The notes under the pieces: model-generated
Database searches by the model: none
What the model was told of the DNA's origin: nothing
What the model saw: the letters and a program-made list of their open reading frames with translations, nothing else
From: Westerdykella aurantiaca
Taxonomy: Eukaryota > Ascomycota > Dothideomycetes > Pleosporales > Sporormiaceae
Length of the DNA: 64,000 bases
Direction of reading: 5' to 3'
Assembly: GCA_030412805.1 (NCBI GenBank)
Contig: JASJFJ010000001.1
Span: 7,566,501 to 7,630,500 of the forward strand
Program-made: the position numbers and the translations under genes
Shown here: positions 1-10,735 of the stretch, one piece after another
Position numbering within the stretch: the stretch's first letter is position 1
How the letters are laid out: each line of letters begins with the position of its first letter

Positions 1-2
1 AG

Positions 3-872
3 ATGAGGGCTCAAGGTTTCAATTTTGCCCACAGAGGTGGAAAGGTTGCGCCCCAGGGTCAGGTCTCACAACCACCGGCCGGAGCTTCCACGCAGCCGTC
101 TGCCCCTAGCCCAGCTCCCCCACAGGCGCCAGCTCAAGTACGCGCTCCTCCCTCGGGCACTCCTCAGCCAAGGCCAGCCGCAGCCACCCCGCCTGTCGGG
201 CAAGCGCAAACGAAGGCACCCTTGCAATCCGCACGCGCTGGTCCCTCACCTGGCCCAGCGGCAACTAAAGACACTGCGAAACCAGCCGCTCCGCAACCAA
301 GCGCTCCGGTGAATGCTGCAGCAGAGAAAGCCATCCCAAGTGAGGTGAAGCCGAATGGAACGGCAGCACCGGAGAAGGGTCCTGCCTCACCGGCTCCCAA
401 AGAGCCTGCAGAAAAGAAAGAAAGCAAGGCACTCTTCATTGCTGGTGTGAAGGATGAGGAAGAGGCCAAGACACTTCTCGCTGAGGAGGATCGGCCCAAG
501 GTGGAGAAGGTGGAGAAGCAAAAGCACTTCTACATCGCCCAGTTCGCCAATCCAAACGATATGCAAGCAGCATACAACCGGGTGTCCACTGAACTCAGGA
601 GCAACAAGGATCAAACGAAGCCGACAGTTAGGATCTATCGGGAACAACCAACACGTTACGGCCCGAACTGGGGACCCAGCACCCGCGGCGGTGCTCAGGG
701 TGGATATCGCAGTGGAGGTGCATCAGACAGCGAGGGCGGTCGCGGTGGTCGTGGTGGTCGAGGAGGGTTCCGCGGCGAGCGTGGAGGGCAACGAGGAAGA
801 GGAGGACGGGGAAGAGGGTTCCGCTCTGGACAGGGTGAAGGTACTGCCTCACCAGCCGGTGGAGAGGCCTGA
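3..872 (+). CDS. RGG-box protein, 3' part of gene (5' end outside window)
   Basis: Only the C-terminal 289 residues or so are in the window; the frame is open to the left edge, so the ATG at 3 need not be the true start. Residues 1-140 are Pro/Ala/Gln-rich and low in complexity. Residues about 142-215 form a charged, possibly folded segment beginning KALFIAGVKDEEEAKTLL and containing HFYIAQF. Residues about 225-280 are a dense RGG/RG box (GGRGGRGGRGGFRGERGG), the kind of tail that binds RNA and is arginine-methylated. I do not recognise the family: there is no clear RRM RNP motif, although the charged segment could be a diverged RNA-binding fold. It converges on a second RGG-rich gene. A role in RNA metabolism is inference from composition. 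Confidence 0.7.
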   Translation: MRAQGFNFAHRGGKVAPQGQVSQPPAGASTQPSAPSPAPPQAPAQVRAPPSGTPQPRPAAATPPVGQAQTKAPLQSARAGPSPGPAATKDTAKPAAPQPSAPVNAAAEKAIPSEVKPNGTAAPEKGPASPAPKEPAEKKESKALFIAGVKDEEEAKTLLAEEDRPKVEKVEKQKHFYIAQFANPNDMQAAYNRVSTELRSNKDQTKPTVRIYREQPTRYGPNWGPSTRGGAQGGYRSGGASDSEGGRGGRGGRGGFRGERGGQRGRGGRGRGFRSGQGEGTASPAGGEA

Positions 873-1678
873 TTGTCTCTTCGCACGTGCTAATGGTGAG
901 ATTTGCAGTGTCGAGCATCCCGTCCGTGGCGTATTAAGATCCTTCCACTCTGTTTTCGGAGCGGGCGTTGGTCGAGTGGGTTTCTTTCTCCTCTTTTAAC
1001 TCAGGGTTCGTCGTCAAGAACCCCGGTGTTTGGATTGCGGATGGCTTCTCTCGATAACCAATGGCGGAATGCGCTGGAGGCTTCGGTGCCACGTACACCT
1101 TTGTGACGTTGGTACTGTGATCCTTTAGGAACATTTGTATCCTTCTGTTTCATTAGACTTGGCTGCATGTATAGGCAGTGCCGGGTTTGTGACACTGAAG
1201 ATAGGCTGGAAGGAGGTGAATTGCGGGCCGTATAGGGGATTCTGTTACTCTTTTAGCAGACGCGAGTATGTATTGTAATGAAAGACACGGGAAGTAACTT
1301 TGTTTGCCTCCCGGTGCTGCTCAGCGTCAGAGCCCATGCCCGTCTTTACCTATGTATGTAGCAGAATAGTTCGTCCTTCTTTAGAAAAAGTTTTTATATA
1401 TAAAAGGAAGTTAATTGCAGTGCAGTTTGGATATCTCTTGAATAGCCGTCCAACCCAACCTCTCGTCCACCCACCAAACCTCATCTCGCAACTCCCTCAT
1501 AAATGTGGATGCAGTGTTGGATATCTAAATATCAGTCACCCCGGCCCGCCCGTCCCTCCACATGCGAGAGCGCAACACCGCGCCCTCCAGCTCATGCCAA
1601 CAGGCTAGTGCCATACCTTTCAGAAACTGAGAAACAAGCCGAGCCGCGTCGGTGCGTCCACCATATCACACGGTTCAA
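873..1678. other. Intergenic, convergent 3' flanks
   Basis: This is the 3'-flanking DNA of the two convergent RGG-protein genes. It is moderately AT-rich around 1370-1440. I see no further coding signal; the short ORFs here have no family resemblance. Confidence 0.6.
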
Positions 1679-3225
1679 CTACGACTCATCAAATTGGTCA
1701 GCCCAACTCTTCCCCGCCCCAACCGGCGACAATCCGAAAGAGTCTTGCTTCTTCATCTCAGGCCGCTCATCCTCCTTCACTTCTGCCTTGACCTCTTCAG
1801 CCTTTGTCTTGCCTGGCCAATCCGGCTTCTTTGGTGGTTCGCTGTCTTGCTTCGCAATAGTGGATGTCGTTGTTGCGGGCGGTAATTCAGGGAAATCGGA
1901 TGCTGAGGGTGGTTGCTGGGGTTGCTCTGGTTTGCCGCCTGCTTGAGGAGATGGGCCGTGGAAGTCTCCCCTCCCACCTCGCCCTCCTCTGCCACCACGA
2001 CCTCGCCCTCTTCCACGTCCACCCCGGTACGACTGTGGCGTACCTGATACCTCTTCATTATACTGCGCTCCCGCATCCTCAACGGGCGGCCTTGGAGTAG
2101 GAGCGACCCCACCATATGCGCCCCTCGCCGCACCCCTTCTCCTCTCTTCCCCGGTCCCCGCAAACCCCTCTTCCTTTTCAACATCCCATGCTCGTCCTTG
2201 CATAGCGTCCAACTTTCTCTGCCTGTTCTTCTCCCGCTCGCCCATCATCTGTTGCCGATTCTGCCGATCAATCTTCTGCCTCTCGGCTTGTTGCCGCTTA
2301 CGCTCCGCGTCCTGTTTCGCGGCCGCTGCCTCCCGCGCTTCGAACGAGGCGAGATCGGCTTCGGCGCGCGCGTGTTGTGCCGCAAGAGTTTCGTTCTTGG
2401 CGCGCATGGAGGCAAGTTTGGCGTTTAGCTCCTCCTCGGTCAGACGCGAGCGTTTGGGCCCGCCGGTCAGGGTCCTGTCGCCGCGGACGGAGGTAGGAGC
2501 CTTGGTCGCGTCCTTCGGACCACTGGGGGCGGAAGCGACGGGCGCTGAAGGCGGCGGATTTGTGACGTCTGCAGGGGCAGCCGGGGTGGTGGAGGGAGAG
2601 ATCTCTTGACTGTCTTCTTGCGGTTTCGAGACGTTCTGCTGCTCCTCCGACTTTTGTTTGGGCTCCGTAGGCGCGTAATGTGAATTGTTCAAGCCTCCTC
2701 CCCGGCCACGACCACCTCTTCCGCCGCGGACTCTGCCTCGTCCACCACGCGCACCTCTGTCGCCATTCGATGCGCCTCGCGCTGACTGCTGCTGCTGCTG
2801 CTGCTGCTCCTGTTGCGCCGGACCAGTTGGCGGGGGTGTCTCTACGGGCGTCGGCTGAGGAGTTTCGGTCGGCGTTGGCTCAACGACAGGTTGGTCTATG
2901 GGAACAATGTCGTCGTCGAAGAAGAGATCGTCGGTTCCTGCGGTTTGCGCGAACGGGTCCATCGACGGGTCGGAGTATGAGTAATCGTAAGGTACATCGT
3001 GGTACTGAATAACGTTAGACATATTGTTAAGCAGAGGTATAGGAGAAATAAAGAAATTCCGTATAGCTTACGTACAGCAGGTGCCGTGGAGCTCTCTGGA
3101 GGCAGCGCTTCTGGGGTTGCAGACTCGGTGTGAACAGATGGCGGGGCGGAGACTTCAGGTGCGGTTGGCGCTGGCGGAGTCTCTTGCGCCGGTTCCTCTT
3201 TCGGGGCCCATCTTGAAGCTTTCAT
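1679..3225 (-). CDS. RGG-rich coiled-coil protein, hypothetical
   Basis: Two exons: 3225-3076 and 3004-1679, giving 491 residues. The intron (3005-3075) has donor GTACGT, branch CTAAC and acceptor TTCAG. The ATG at 3022 lies inside this intron and is not the start; the product begins MKASRWAP at 3225. It continues with an acidic/Pro segment, a short poly-Gln tract (CTG repeats at 2786-2808), a first RGG box, and a predicted coiled coil rich in Ala/Glu/Arg/Gln (about residues 255-340, EELNAKLASMRAKNETLAAQ). A second RGG box and a conserved-looking tail ending GKSWADQFDES follow. Architecture suggests an RNA-binding or ribonucleoprotein role, but I cannot name the family. It converges with another RGG-box gene and shares a 494-bp upstream region with the divergent alcohol dehydrogenase. 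An additional non-coding or tiny upstream exon cannot be excluded. Confidence 0.75.
2786..2808 (+). repeat. CTG/CAG triplet repeat in coding sequence
   Basis: About 7.7 copies of CTG on the plus strand encode a glutamine run in the minus-strand RGG protein. Such triplet tracts are prone to length change. Confidence 0.9.
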
Positions 3226-3719
3226 GTCTTTACCTCTATGTTTTTCTATGTTTTGCCAAGTCTGACCTGTTGTCGTCTGGGGAAGGGTAACGATTGCGGA
3301 GGTTGAGGTCAACTTTGCGCCTGTCCCTCCCAACCCCGACCCGCGCTAGTGCTAGTTAACTTTAGGCAAGGCGTACCTTGGGGTAACCCTGCACAACCTC
3401 ACAGTTCCAAGATTCCTTCAAGACTTGCACATTCTTAGGATCAATCATCCTTCAGATAAGAAATTAGTGTCGATCATAGCCATGAGTAGTAATCCACTGC
3501 CAGTTTGCGGGGTACATGTTATCTGTTGATGCCGAATCTTTCGTGCGTAACGTTAACCCCGCTGGAATATGTAAAGCGGGGAGAATGACTGACTTGAAGC
3601 TGTGGAGTCGTAAGTCCGGACGTATACTCATTCATATGCCACCCACCATTTGCATTCATAATTCCAGTTGAAGAGATCTCGTATTTTCCACTCATAGATC
3701 CATTATTACCCTTGGCAGA
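3226..3719. promoter_or_regulatory. Divergent promoter region (RGG protein / alcohol dehydrogenase)
   Basis: 494 bp separate the starts of two divergently transcribed genes, so both promoters must lie here or extend into the neighbours. I see no canonical TATA box that I would trust. Confidence 0.5.
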
Positions 3720-4946
3720 ATGAAAGCAGCACAGTTCTTTGGCGCCAGAGATGTCCGCATCACTGACGTACCACGGCCTGAGCCAAAAGAGAACGAAGCT
3801 CTGATTGCAATCGAGTGGTGTGGGATATGCGGAAGTGACATACATGAATACATCATGGGTAAGCTGATGTACTTGTTTCATTTTTTAACCATCCCAACTG
3901 ATAGCGCAGGTGCTCTGACGGTCCCGAAAAAAGAGAACCCACACCCAATCACGAAGGACTACTTGCCCGTGACAATGGGCCACGAGTTCTGTGGTCGAGT
4001 TATCAGTGCTCCGGAAGGCTCGAATCTGTCCCCTGGACAAGCCGTTATGGTCGACCCGCGAATCAACTGCGGAGCATGCTCTCGTTGCGATGCATCATGG
4101 TCCAACATGTGCCGGTCATGGGGTTTCAAAGGGCTTTCGGGATCAGGAGGGGGCTTTTCTGAAGCCGTTGCCATTGATGAAAAGATGTGTTACCCGCTCC
4201 CTGATTCCGTCGACTTGAGTCTGGCGGCACTGATCGAGCCTCTAGCAGTGGCTTGGCACGCCATCGAGATCTGTGAGATTTCAGACTGGACGAACCAATC
4301 TGTTCTCATTCTCGGTGGTGGGCCGGTGGGTATTGCACACATATATGTACTTCGAGCGAGGGGTTGTAAAAGGATCTTCGTGTCAGAACCCACAGCAACA
4401 AGAGGGGCCCAGAACAACGAGATTGCAGATGAGGTGTTCAATCCGCTGATCACGGATGTAGCAGGGAAATGCAGGGAGCTGACGAATGGAGAAGGTGTGG
4501 GTGTTGTTTTTGACTGTGCTGGTATACAGAAGGCGATGGATACTGGTTTGGATGCATTGAGGGTCAAAGGGACGTATATGAATGTCGCTGCCTGGGAAAC
4601 ACCTGTAAGTCCAACATATACATTGATTCATTTTTATTAAGGTTTGAACAGATCGTCGTATCGCAATTTCACTGGATGACGAAGGAATTGACACTGAAAG
4701 CAAGCATGGCTTACAACAACATACACTTCAAAGAAACAGTAGATGCTTTCGTTGCAGGTTTGTTTTCATGGATATATTTGGAAATTCAAACTCATATTGC
4801 TCCCAGGAAAGTTCAAAGGCATGGAGAAAATGGTCACCAGCAGAATTTACATCGATGACATTTCAACCAAAGGATTCGACGAGCTCGTGACAAACAAAGA
4901 CCTGCACATTAAAATTCTTGTCACGGCGCATAAAGACAAATTATGA
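3720..4946 (+). CDS. Zinc-dependent alcohol dehydrogenase, (R,R)-butanediol dehydrogenase type
   Basis: Four exons (3720-3858, 3910-4604, 4652-4757, 4807-4946) give 359 residues, normal for medium-chain zinc dehydrogenases. The first intron is 51 bp, a multiple of three without a stop, so it reads through and is easily missed. Catalytic zinc ligands are visible: Cys37 in GICGSD and the GHE triad at 70-72. A structural-zinc cysteine quartet (CGACSRCDASWSNMC) follows. The NAD-binding Rossmann motif is LILGGGPVG. The C-terminal KFKGMEKMVTSRIYIDD matches fungal butanediol/sorbitol dehydrogenase-like enzymes. The expected reaction is NAD(H)-dependent oxidation of a secondary alcohol or vicinal diol in the cytosol. 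The exact substrate cannot be read from sequence; xylitol or sorbitol dehydrogenase activity is less likely but possible. Confidence 0.93.
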
Positions 4947-5664
4947 TGAACTTATCATTTTTCCTTCTTTCTAATCTGTCAGTATTGTGCTTTTCATTAA
5001 AAGCTTTAGGTCCGGACTTTGGCTCCAGAAGCAAATACCTGTACTACTGCCTCGGTCCTTTACTACTTTTTTTCCATGGCATAAGTTCGCCAGCAGACTT
5101 AACTCGTGCGGCTATGCAGATATATTAGGTCTGGTAAATCTACAAGTTCTTTGATATCGACAAACAAAATTGGCCTCCTCTACCTATTTAATTCATTAGT
5201 ATTGGATTTTGCAGACCTGATATCGTCATATCTCCCGACTCTCAGTCCGCAGGCTCCAGGTGCGGCCGTCACTACAGGTGGTTCCCGCGGGAAGGATAAT
5301 GCTACAAATGCCCCCTTCACAAAAGAAGAAACCCGAGGTGTTGTGATTGTTCACTTCCAAGTCAATGACATGCCTATCAAGCTCTGGTCCATGAAAGCAA
5401 TTCGTTAGCCTTTGCCTACACTGCAATTTCAACGTCTCATATATGTGGCACATGTATGAAATTTGATAAGTTGCATGCACTATGTATATCCACCGGACTG
5501 CTGTCGTCTCAGGAATACGAATGATTACGAGACCGCAAATTGATGCGCCACGTGACATGAACATTCACCCATGTGGACTTGGCACTTGTTGGATTCTTGA
5601 TTTCCTGGCAACGCCTTTTGGTATCGCAGGCTCCATTCTAGATTTTTTTTGATTTCTATGTACC
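4947..5664. other. Intergenic, convergent
   Basis: 3' flanks of the alcohol dehydrogenase and the small secreted protein. AT-rich compared with genes; no supported coding sequence seen. Confidence 0.6.
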
Positions 5665-6067
5665 CTAAGCTGTCGTCCGCCTAACCATCTTGAACCCTTG
5701 TTTGGCCACCTGCGCCTTCGCAGCTGCAATTGTTGCCTGCGCGTTCGGATCCACGAACCCGCAACCCTTCTTCCCAGCCTGGAAAGCTGCGGCCTCAGCT
5801 GAACAAATCCCAACGCCGGAAAGGTTCGCGCAGCAGGCGGATTGACAGTCGGCATTGTTTACGCATCCGCCAGTGATAAATTGTGAGCCATTGCCAGAGC
5901 CGACGTTGCGCGCGCCGGCGTTATTGGGCTTAAGTTGAGCCATAGCGAGAGCCGAGACTGCAAGAAAGTTAGGACTCTGTTCACAGATTTGGCTTTTCCA
6001 TTGTTCCAGCAAGACGCTGTAGCACGAGAGACGTACAGGCCAAGACAGTAGCGATAGAGAAACGCAT
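5665..6067 (-). CDS. Small cysteine-rich secreted protein, BAS2-like
   Basis: Two exons (6067-6037, 5957-5665) give a 107-residue protein. The 79-bp intron (5958-6036) has donor GTACGT and acceptor TTGCAG and splits the signal peptide. Splicing yields MRFSIATVLAFSALAMAQ, a good secretion signal with predicted cleavage after AMA or AQ. The mature part has six cysteines spaced as three disulphides: GGC, ADC, SACC, GIC and KGC. The block RNVGSGNGSQFITGGC and the CC pair resemble biotrophy-associated secreted protein 2 (BAS2) of Magnaporthe and its relatives, which are widespread in ascomycetes. That assignment rests on remembered family pattern, not on an alignment. In Magnaporthe the protein is made during biotrophic invasion, but homologues occur in saprotrophs, so a role in host interaction here is only a possibility. 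Secretion is well supported. Confidence 0.75.
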
Positions 6068-6777
6068 TCTGAAAATCGTATTTTATAAACTGGGGTATCT
6101 TCGTTGCTTCGTAGATGGTTTCAGAAAAGAAAGGTCGTATAAATGACACCAGGTCGGTTGCAGTCACAGACGCAACAGAAGAATGGAATTTAGGATTGGA
6201 GATGAAAAGAGGCTGCGGGGTGGTACTCCAACCATAGATGGGACTGAGGAATGCTTTTATATTGTGTCCAACGCTTTCGACGCGGATTTCCATACTCCTT
6301 CATTTTTTCTAGGATGTGATTCGTGGCGAGATCGCCCTCCCCGACTCAGGTGCTCGACACGTCGTGTTGCAGTATCCTACCATTATAGGGAAGCTTGGGA
6401 CTCAATCTGCTCAGGCACGATGCCTGCCACTACGGTTAAGATCTGGATGTCCAATGGGAAGCGCTGGCCTGGTGGGCATGATCCATGCGTGTATGGTGCG
6501 TGAAGCGTTTCAGAGTTCTCGAACCGCTTCTGTTGCGGCTTCCACCGCGTGAGATCATGCGGAACATATAATTCCCGCTCTATTAACCTATGCCATCCGG
6601 AAAAACACCGCATAGACTCTTGTCACTGGGTTGCGCCGCCTTGTTAAAGTGCCTCAGGTGAGGTTCGTTCACATACACCAATCGATAATAACTATCTAAT
6701 CATCATTCTCACTCGGCGATCAGCCGATGTGTATGTGCCCCTACGGCGTCTTTGTCTCTCCAATGTTTGCGTAGCCC
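6068..6777. other. Intergenic
   Basis: Upstream region of the BAS2-like gene and 3' flank of the GH92 gene. A TTTATAAAA stretch lies at 6081-6090 but only about 15 bp before the ATG, too close for an ordinary TATA box. No coding signal seen. Confidence 0.5.
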
Positions 6778-9395
6778 CTAATGCCTCTCGTGACTCGTAT
6801 CCAATGTAACATGACCCGGACTGGGTGGGACATCGCCAGTCTCCCAAACCGTCTGTTCTTTCCCCATTCTGAAAGTTATCTCTCCCCCATTAATCATGAT
6901 ACCACCAGCGTCTTGATGCTGGAACCAATTCTTGTTCCATGGTTGACCGTTGATCGTGACGCTTTGAACATAGTACCCATTCCGTCCATCTCCATCATCG
7001 AGATTCTCGGCTCTTATTCGTAAAGTCCGGTTGACGTTAACGGTAATGTGGATATCGTTGAACCAGGGGCTCTCCAAAAGGTATACCGGAGTCGTCACAA
7101 TGGGATACATACCCAGCATCTGCCATACCAGCCAGCAGTTCAAAGCACCAGCGTCTGAGTTTCCTGGTATTCCGTTGGAAGAATTGAAGTAGAAATCGCT
7201 GGCAAGCTGACGAGATCGTTCGACCGACTTCCACTGCTTGTTGAGATAATTGTACAGATAAGGCGTTTGAAAATCCGGTTCATTTGCGATATTGTTGATT
7301 GTGTTGATTCCCAGACCGTTGACACCGAGATCAACACCGGAGGTATTAGGCGCAAAGACGTAGTCGAGCCTCTTTTCGAAGTGCTGAGGTCCGCCCATGA
7401 GTTCTATCATACGTTCTACATCATGAGGTATGACAAAGGAATATTCGAAAGCGGTTCCCTCGTAAGACTCGTCGCTCCAGTTGCAATCGCCGCAGTTGGT
7501 AATGTTATATGTCTTATGAAATGTCCCATTGGCGTATCTAGGCATAACAAAGCCGGTAAAGCCTCTCGCGGTGGCTTCTGGGTCCCAGCTCAACTGCCAC
7601 CCTGCACTCCTTTGAACATAGATTTCCTTGTCTCCTGGTTGCTCGCCAGCCGCAATCTGGGATACGGCAAAATCGTTCAGCGAATATTCGACCGTCTTCG
7701 ACACCGCACGAGTATTGCGATCTGCGGAAACGTATCCTAGCGGGATCCAGTCATCAAGAGCCGAGCGTCCCTCTTTCAGGCTTCCCTGCGGATCAACTGG
7801 GTTTTGATCAAAGTACGGAAGTACTTCTGCGTTTTTCTTGACTGCTGCATATCCCTCGGTCCAATTAATAGCACCTTTCAGTCCCTTGACATAAGCATCA
7901 GCAAGAACGTTGTCAGCGTTCGAGCCTCCTTGAACAAGACCGTTGTAGTTCCCGCTCCGTCCATCTGGTAGATAGCCCTCGTGTTTGAACATGTCGATAA
8001 GCGAGCGAATCATCGATTCATAGTAGGCCGGTTGGATAAGATGCCACAGGGAGACTTGGTTGCGAAACAGATCCCACATTGTGTAGAAGTCATCCCAATA
8101 TGGTTCATCAGACTCCCAGAGAGGGTTCTCATTGATCCGCTCACTGGGTATCAAGTGCATGAAGTACAGGCTGGAGTAAAGCAGCGAGAGTCGGGTTTGG
8201 TTTACTGAAGGGGATGTGTCCACGCGTATCTTCGAAAATACGTCACGATTCCACTCTGTCCGTGCAGCTTGTTCCGTTTCCGCAATATCCCAGGACAATT
8301 CTTCGTCCTTGTACGCACAAGCTTTTGAAACCGACATGAATGAAACCCCTACTTTTGACTTAACTTCTTGTGCCCTTTCCGCATCGTCCCAAGAAAAGAT
8401 GCTGCCGACGCGGTTGTTTAGTGCTCCGGATCGTGCAGACGAGCCAACAAAGATGGGGTCTGGGGTGCTCTCGTTGTTAAAGCTGCGGAAATGCCGACTG
8501 ACGGGGAATGTGTTTTTGCCCTGAAAAGCCCTCGCGCTGCTTGCCGGGGAATCGAACTCTCCGCAAACATAGACCGTCACAGGGGCACCGAGATTCCAGC
8601 CCCCTCCGATACTAGTATATCCGGTGTAAGAATCATTGTTAGGACCGACAACAATCTCGCCACCTGCATAGAATTGTGTATCCCAAGCCCTTGTAGGATG
8701 TGGAAGATAATGAGAGAAGTCTACCAGAATGTGCTTCTCAGTCGTAGGGAATTTATATTGGTACAAACCTGCATGTCTCGACGCTGATAGTTCGACCTCG
8801 GTCCCGGATTCTAGGCGTGCTCCGAAGTAGCCCACTCGTGCAACATCTTCACCCTGCTATTACAGCATCAGTCTTGGAACTAGGGAAAAGATGCTGCGCA
8901 CATACCCTTCTCTGCCAGTAAGTGCGGTTGTCCAGTAAATTTACACCTTCCAGGCTTGCCAGTGGCATCTGAGCCGGGAACCCATATTTTGGCCCTCCTC
9001 CTGTTCCAGTCAGAACACTGAGCCTAGAGGCACCATGGTAAGAACCAACCTGTTCCAGACACGTGAAGCATGCTGATTCCAGTAACTCGACCCTGAGGAG
9101 TCCACCCGCCATTCAATGCGCTTTGATTAACCGGCTCCTCGTAAGTGTCGATGCCTAGCTTCACCATCCCAAACGGCACGGCTGCGCCCACAAAGATGTC
9201 GCCGCCCCCATCTATAGCACGTTAGTGAAAGCCTTGAGGCTCTGGAGAAAATAGCATACACGCATATTCACTGAGTGCCCCTTCCGAGCCGATAAATGGG
9301 TTGACGAACTGAGAGTAGTTCACCTCTTGTGCACCTATCACTTGCACATACGCTAGATACAGTGTCCATATCAATAAATGCGGAAGATCAAGCAT
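6778..9395 (-). CDS. Secreted GH92 family alpha-1,2-mannosidase
   Basis: Four exons: 9395-9260, 9211-9050, 9000-8906 and 8856 (or 8853)-6778, giving 822 or 823 residues; two AG acceptors 3 bp apart leave one residue undecided. The first exon encodes MLDLPHLLIWTLYLAYVQV, a signal peptide, followed by VNPFIGSEG. GH92 signatures are clear: YGGGDIFVGAAVPFGMVKLG, GRVTGISMLHVSGTGGGPKY, DNRTYWQRR, the central WDDFYTMWDLFRNQ, and the C-terminal SNGIPGNSDAGALNCWLVWQ. GH92 enzymes are calcium-dependent exo-mannosidases that trim alpha-linked mannose from N-glycans or mannans. Secreted fungal members probably act on glycoproteins or cell-wall mannan outside the cell. The gene is transcribed away from a secreted carboxypeptidase across a 1.3-kb shared upstream region. 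Start choice rests on the signal peptide. Confidence 0.95.
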
Positions 9396-10735
9396 TTCAG
9401 CGAGACTATATCAAAGTACAGGTTGTAGATTGTGAGGTTGAAGAGAGCGGTTGGCATCGTCATCATCCCAATCAACCTCCGCACGCCAATGCCCCGCTGC
9501 CCGGCACATCGTGACCGAAAATGTCAAGTCGGCCCAGTGCAGGGCTTCATGTGCGTGTGCCTGGGCGAATGTTACTGAACAAATGACGTTGTCCCGTGTC
9601 GACTTCCATAATCAGCGTTGCCAAGATGGGCCCCCGCACACATGACATTGACATTCACTACGAGGACCTAGGTAGCCCTGAGCATCGAACATGACTTTTC
9701 ACCAAAAGATAAAATTCGTTTCATGTCTATAGTACTCCTATGTATCTTCACGGATGTCACCTCTACTAACCATCCAAATATTAGGAACCCCTAGAATTTC
9801 TTCCGGGTCCGTTACATCTAACCCAATATAGACTGGTGACTCTAGCCACCCGTGGACCCGTACACCACTCCAACCTAGGCATTACACTTAGGTACCTGTT
9901 CACTTAAAAGAAAGCCTTCTTGCGTAGATGGATGCATGTCGCCTACAACTCGGCTAAGGTGGCTTTAGACAGCATCGCAACTTCTTGCTGCCGTTCCCCG
10001 GACTTACCAGAGGCTAAAGGGAACAACAACAACCCGACTACACGACGGAGACCCCCCGATTCCATGCATATCACACATCTCTGAGTGATATCTCACCGAT
10101 CTGAAGTTGAACAACCAGCAGAATTCTATCCTAGCACTCCCAGGAAGCAGGGGTCTTCCAAAACGGAGATAAGCATGCTAAGCTGCGGCATGACCCTTGG
10201 CCTCGGCTTCTTTTCACCTTCTACCTTCCTACAAGGGCATAGCTGTGTCGCGCGACCGTCCGTTTTTCCCGCATTGACGTCAATATCATCCTTGACAACA
10301 CCATCCTTCCAATGTCATTCATTTGAACACACAGTTTCTTCACAGACTTTCAACCTAGAAGTCAAGGAATCGTGAAAGTTGGGAGAATATCAACGGCATG
10401 TTGTGCACGATACTCGCCAACCGTAAAATGTCTCGGTCAAGAAAAGCGCGTTTCAAGGGCACCAGCTTGGGTAGCCACAGATGAGAGTCCCAAATAATCC
10501 CAGAGAGCAGGTCTGCTGTAACCGACCTGCCGATCCTGGATTCAACCCGTTTGTGCCCTGCACGATGTCGATAGTCACCTTGTTATGCCCATGTCGACCA
10601 GCGTCGGGAGACATGGCTCTTCGGGCGGGTAGTGTACGTAGGGCAAGCCGTTCGAGAATATAAATGAAGTGGGAAGACGTTGCAGAAGGACCCTAGGCTG
10701 GCCGTTCTCGTCTTCCCTCCTGGATCAAGCCCAGA
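9396..10735. promoter_or_regulatory. Divergent upstream region of two secreted hydrolases
   Basis: 1.34 kb between the GH92 start and the carboxypeptidase start. No convincing ORF. A TATA box for the plus-strand gene lies at its right end. Confidence 0.55.
10659..10664 (+). promoter_or_regulatory. TATA box upstream of the carboxypeptidase gene
   Basis: TATAAA in the context GAGAATATAAATGAAG, 72 bp before the start codon. This is a fitting distance for a TATA-driven fungal promoter; inferred from sequence only. Confidence 0.5.

Noticed and set aside
2996..3022. ATG at 3022 as start of the RGG coiled-coil protein
   Set aside because: It falls within an intron with good donor, branch point and acceptor; the MKASRWAP exon upstream joins in frame.
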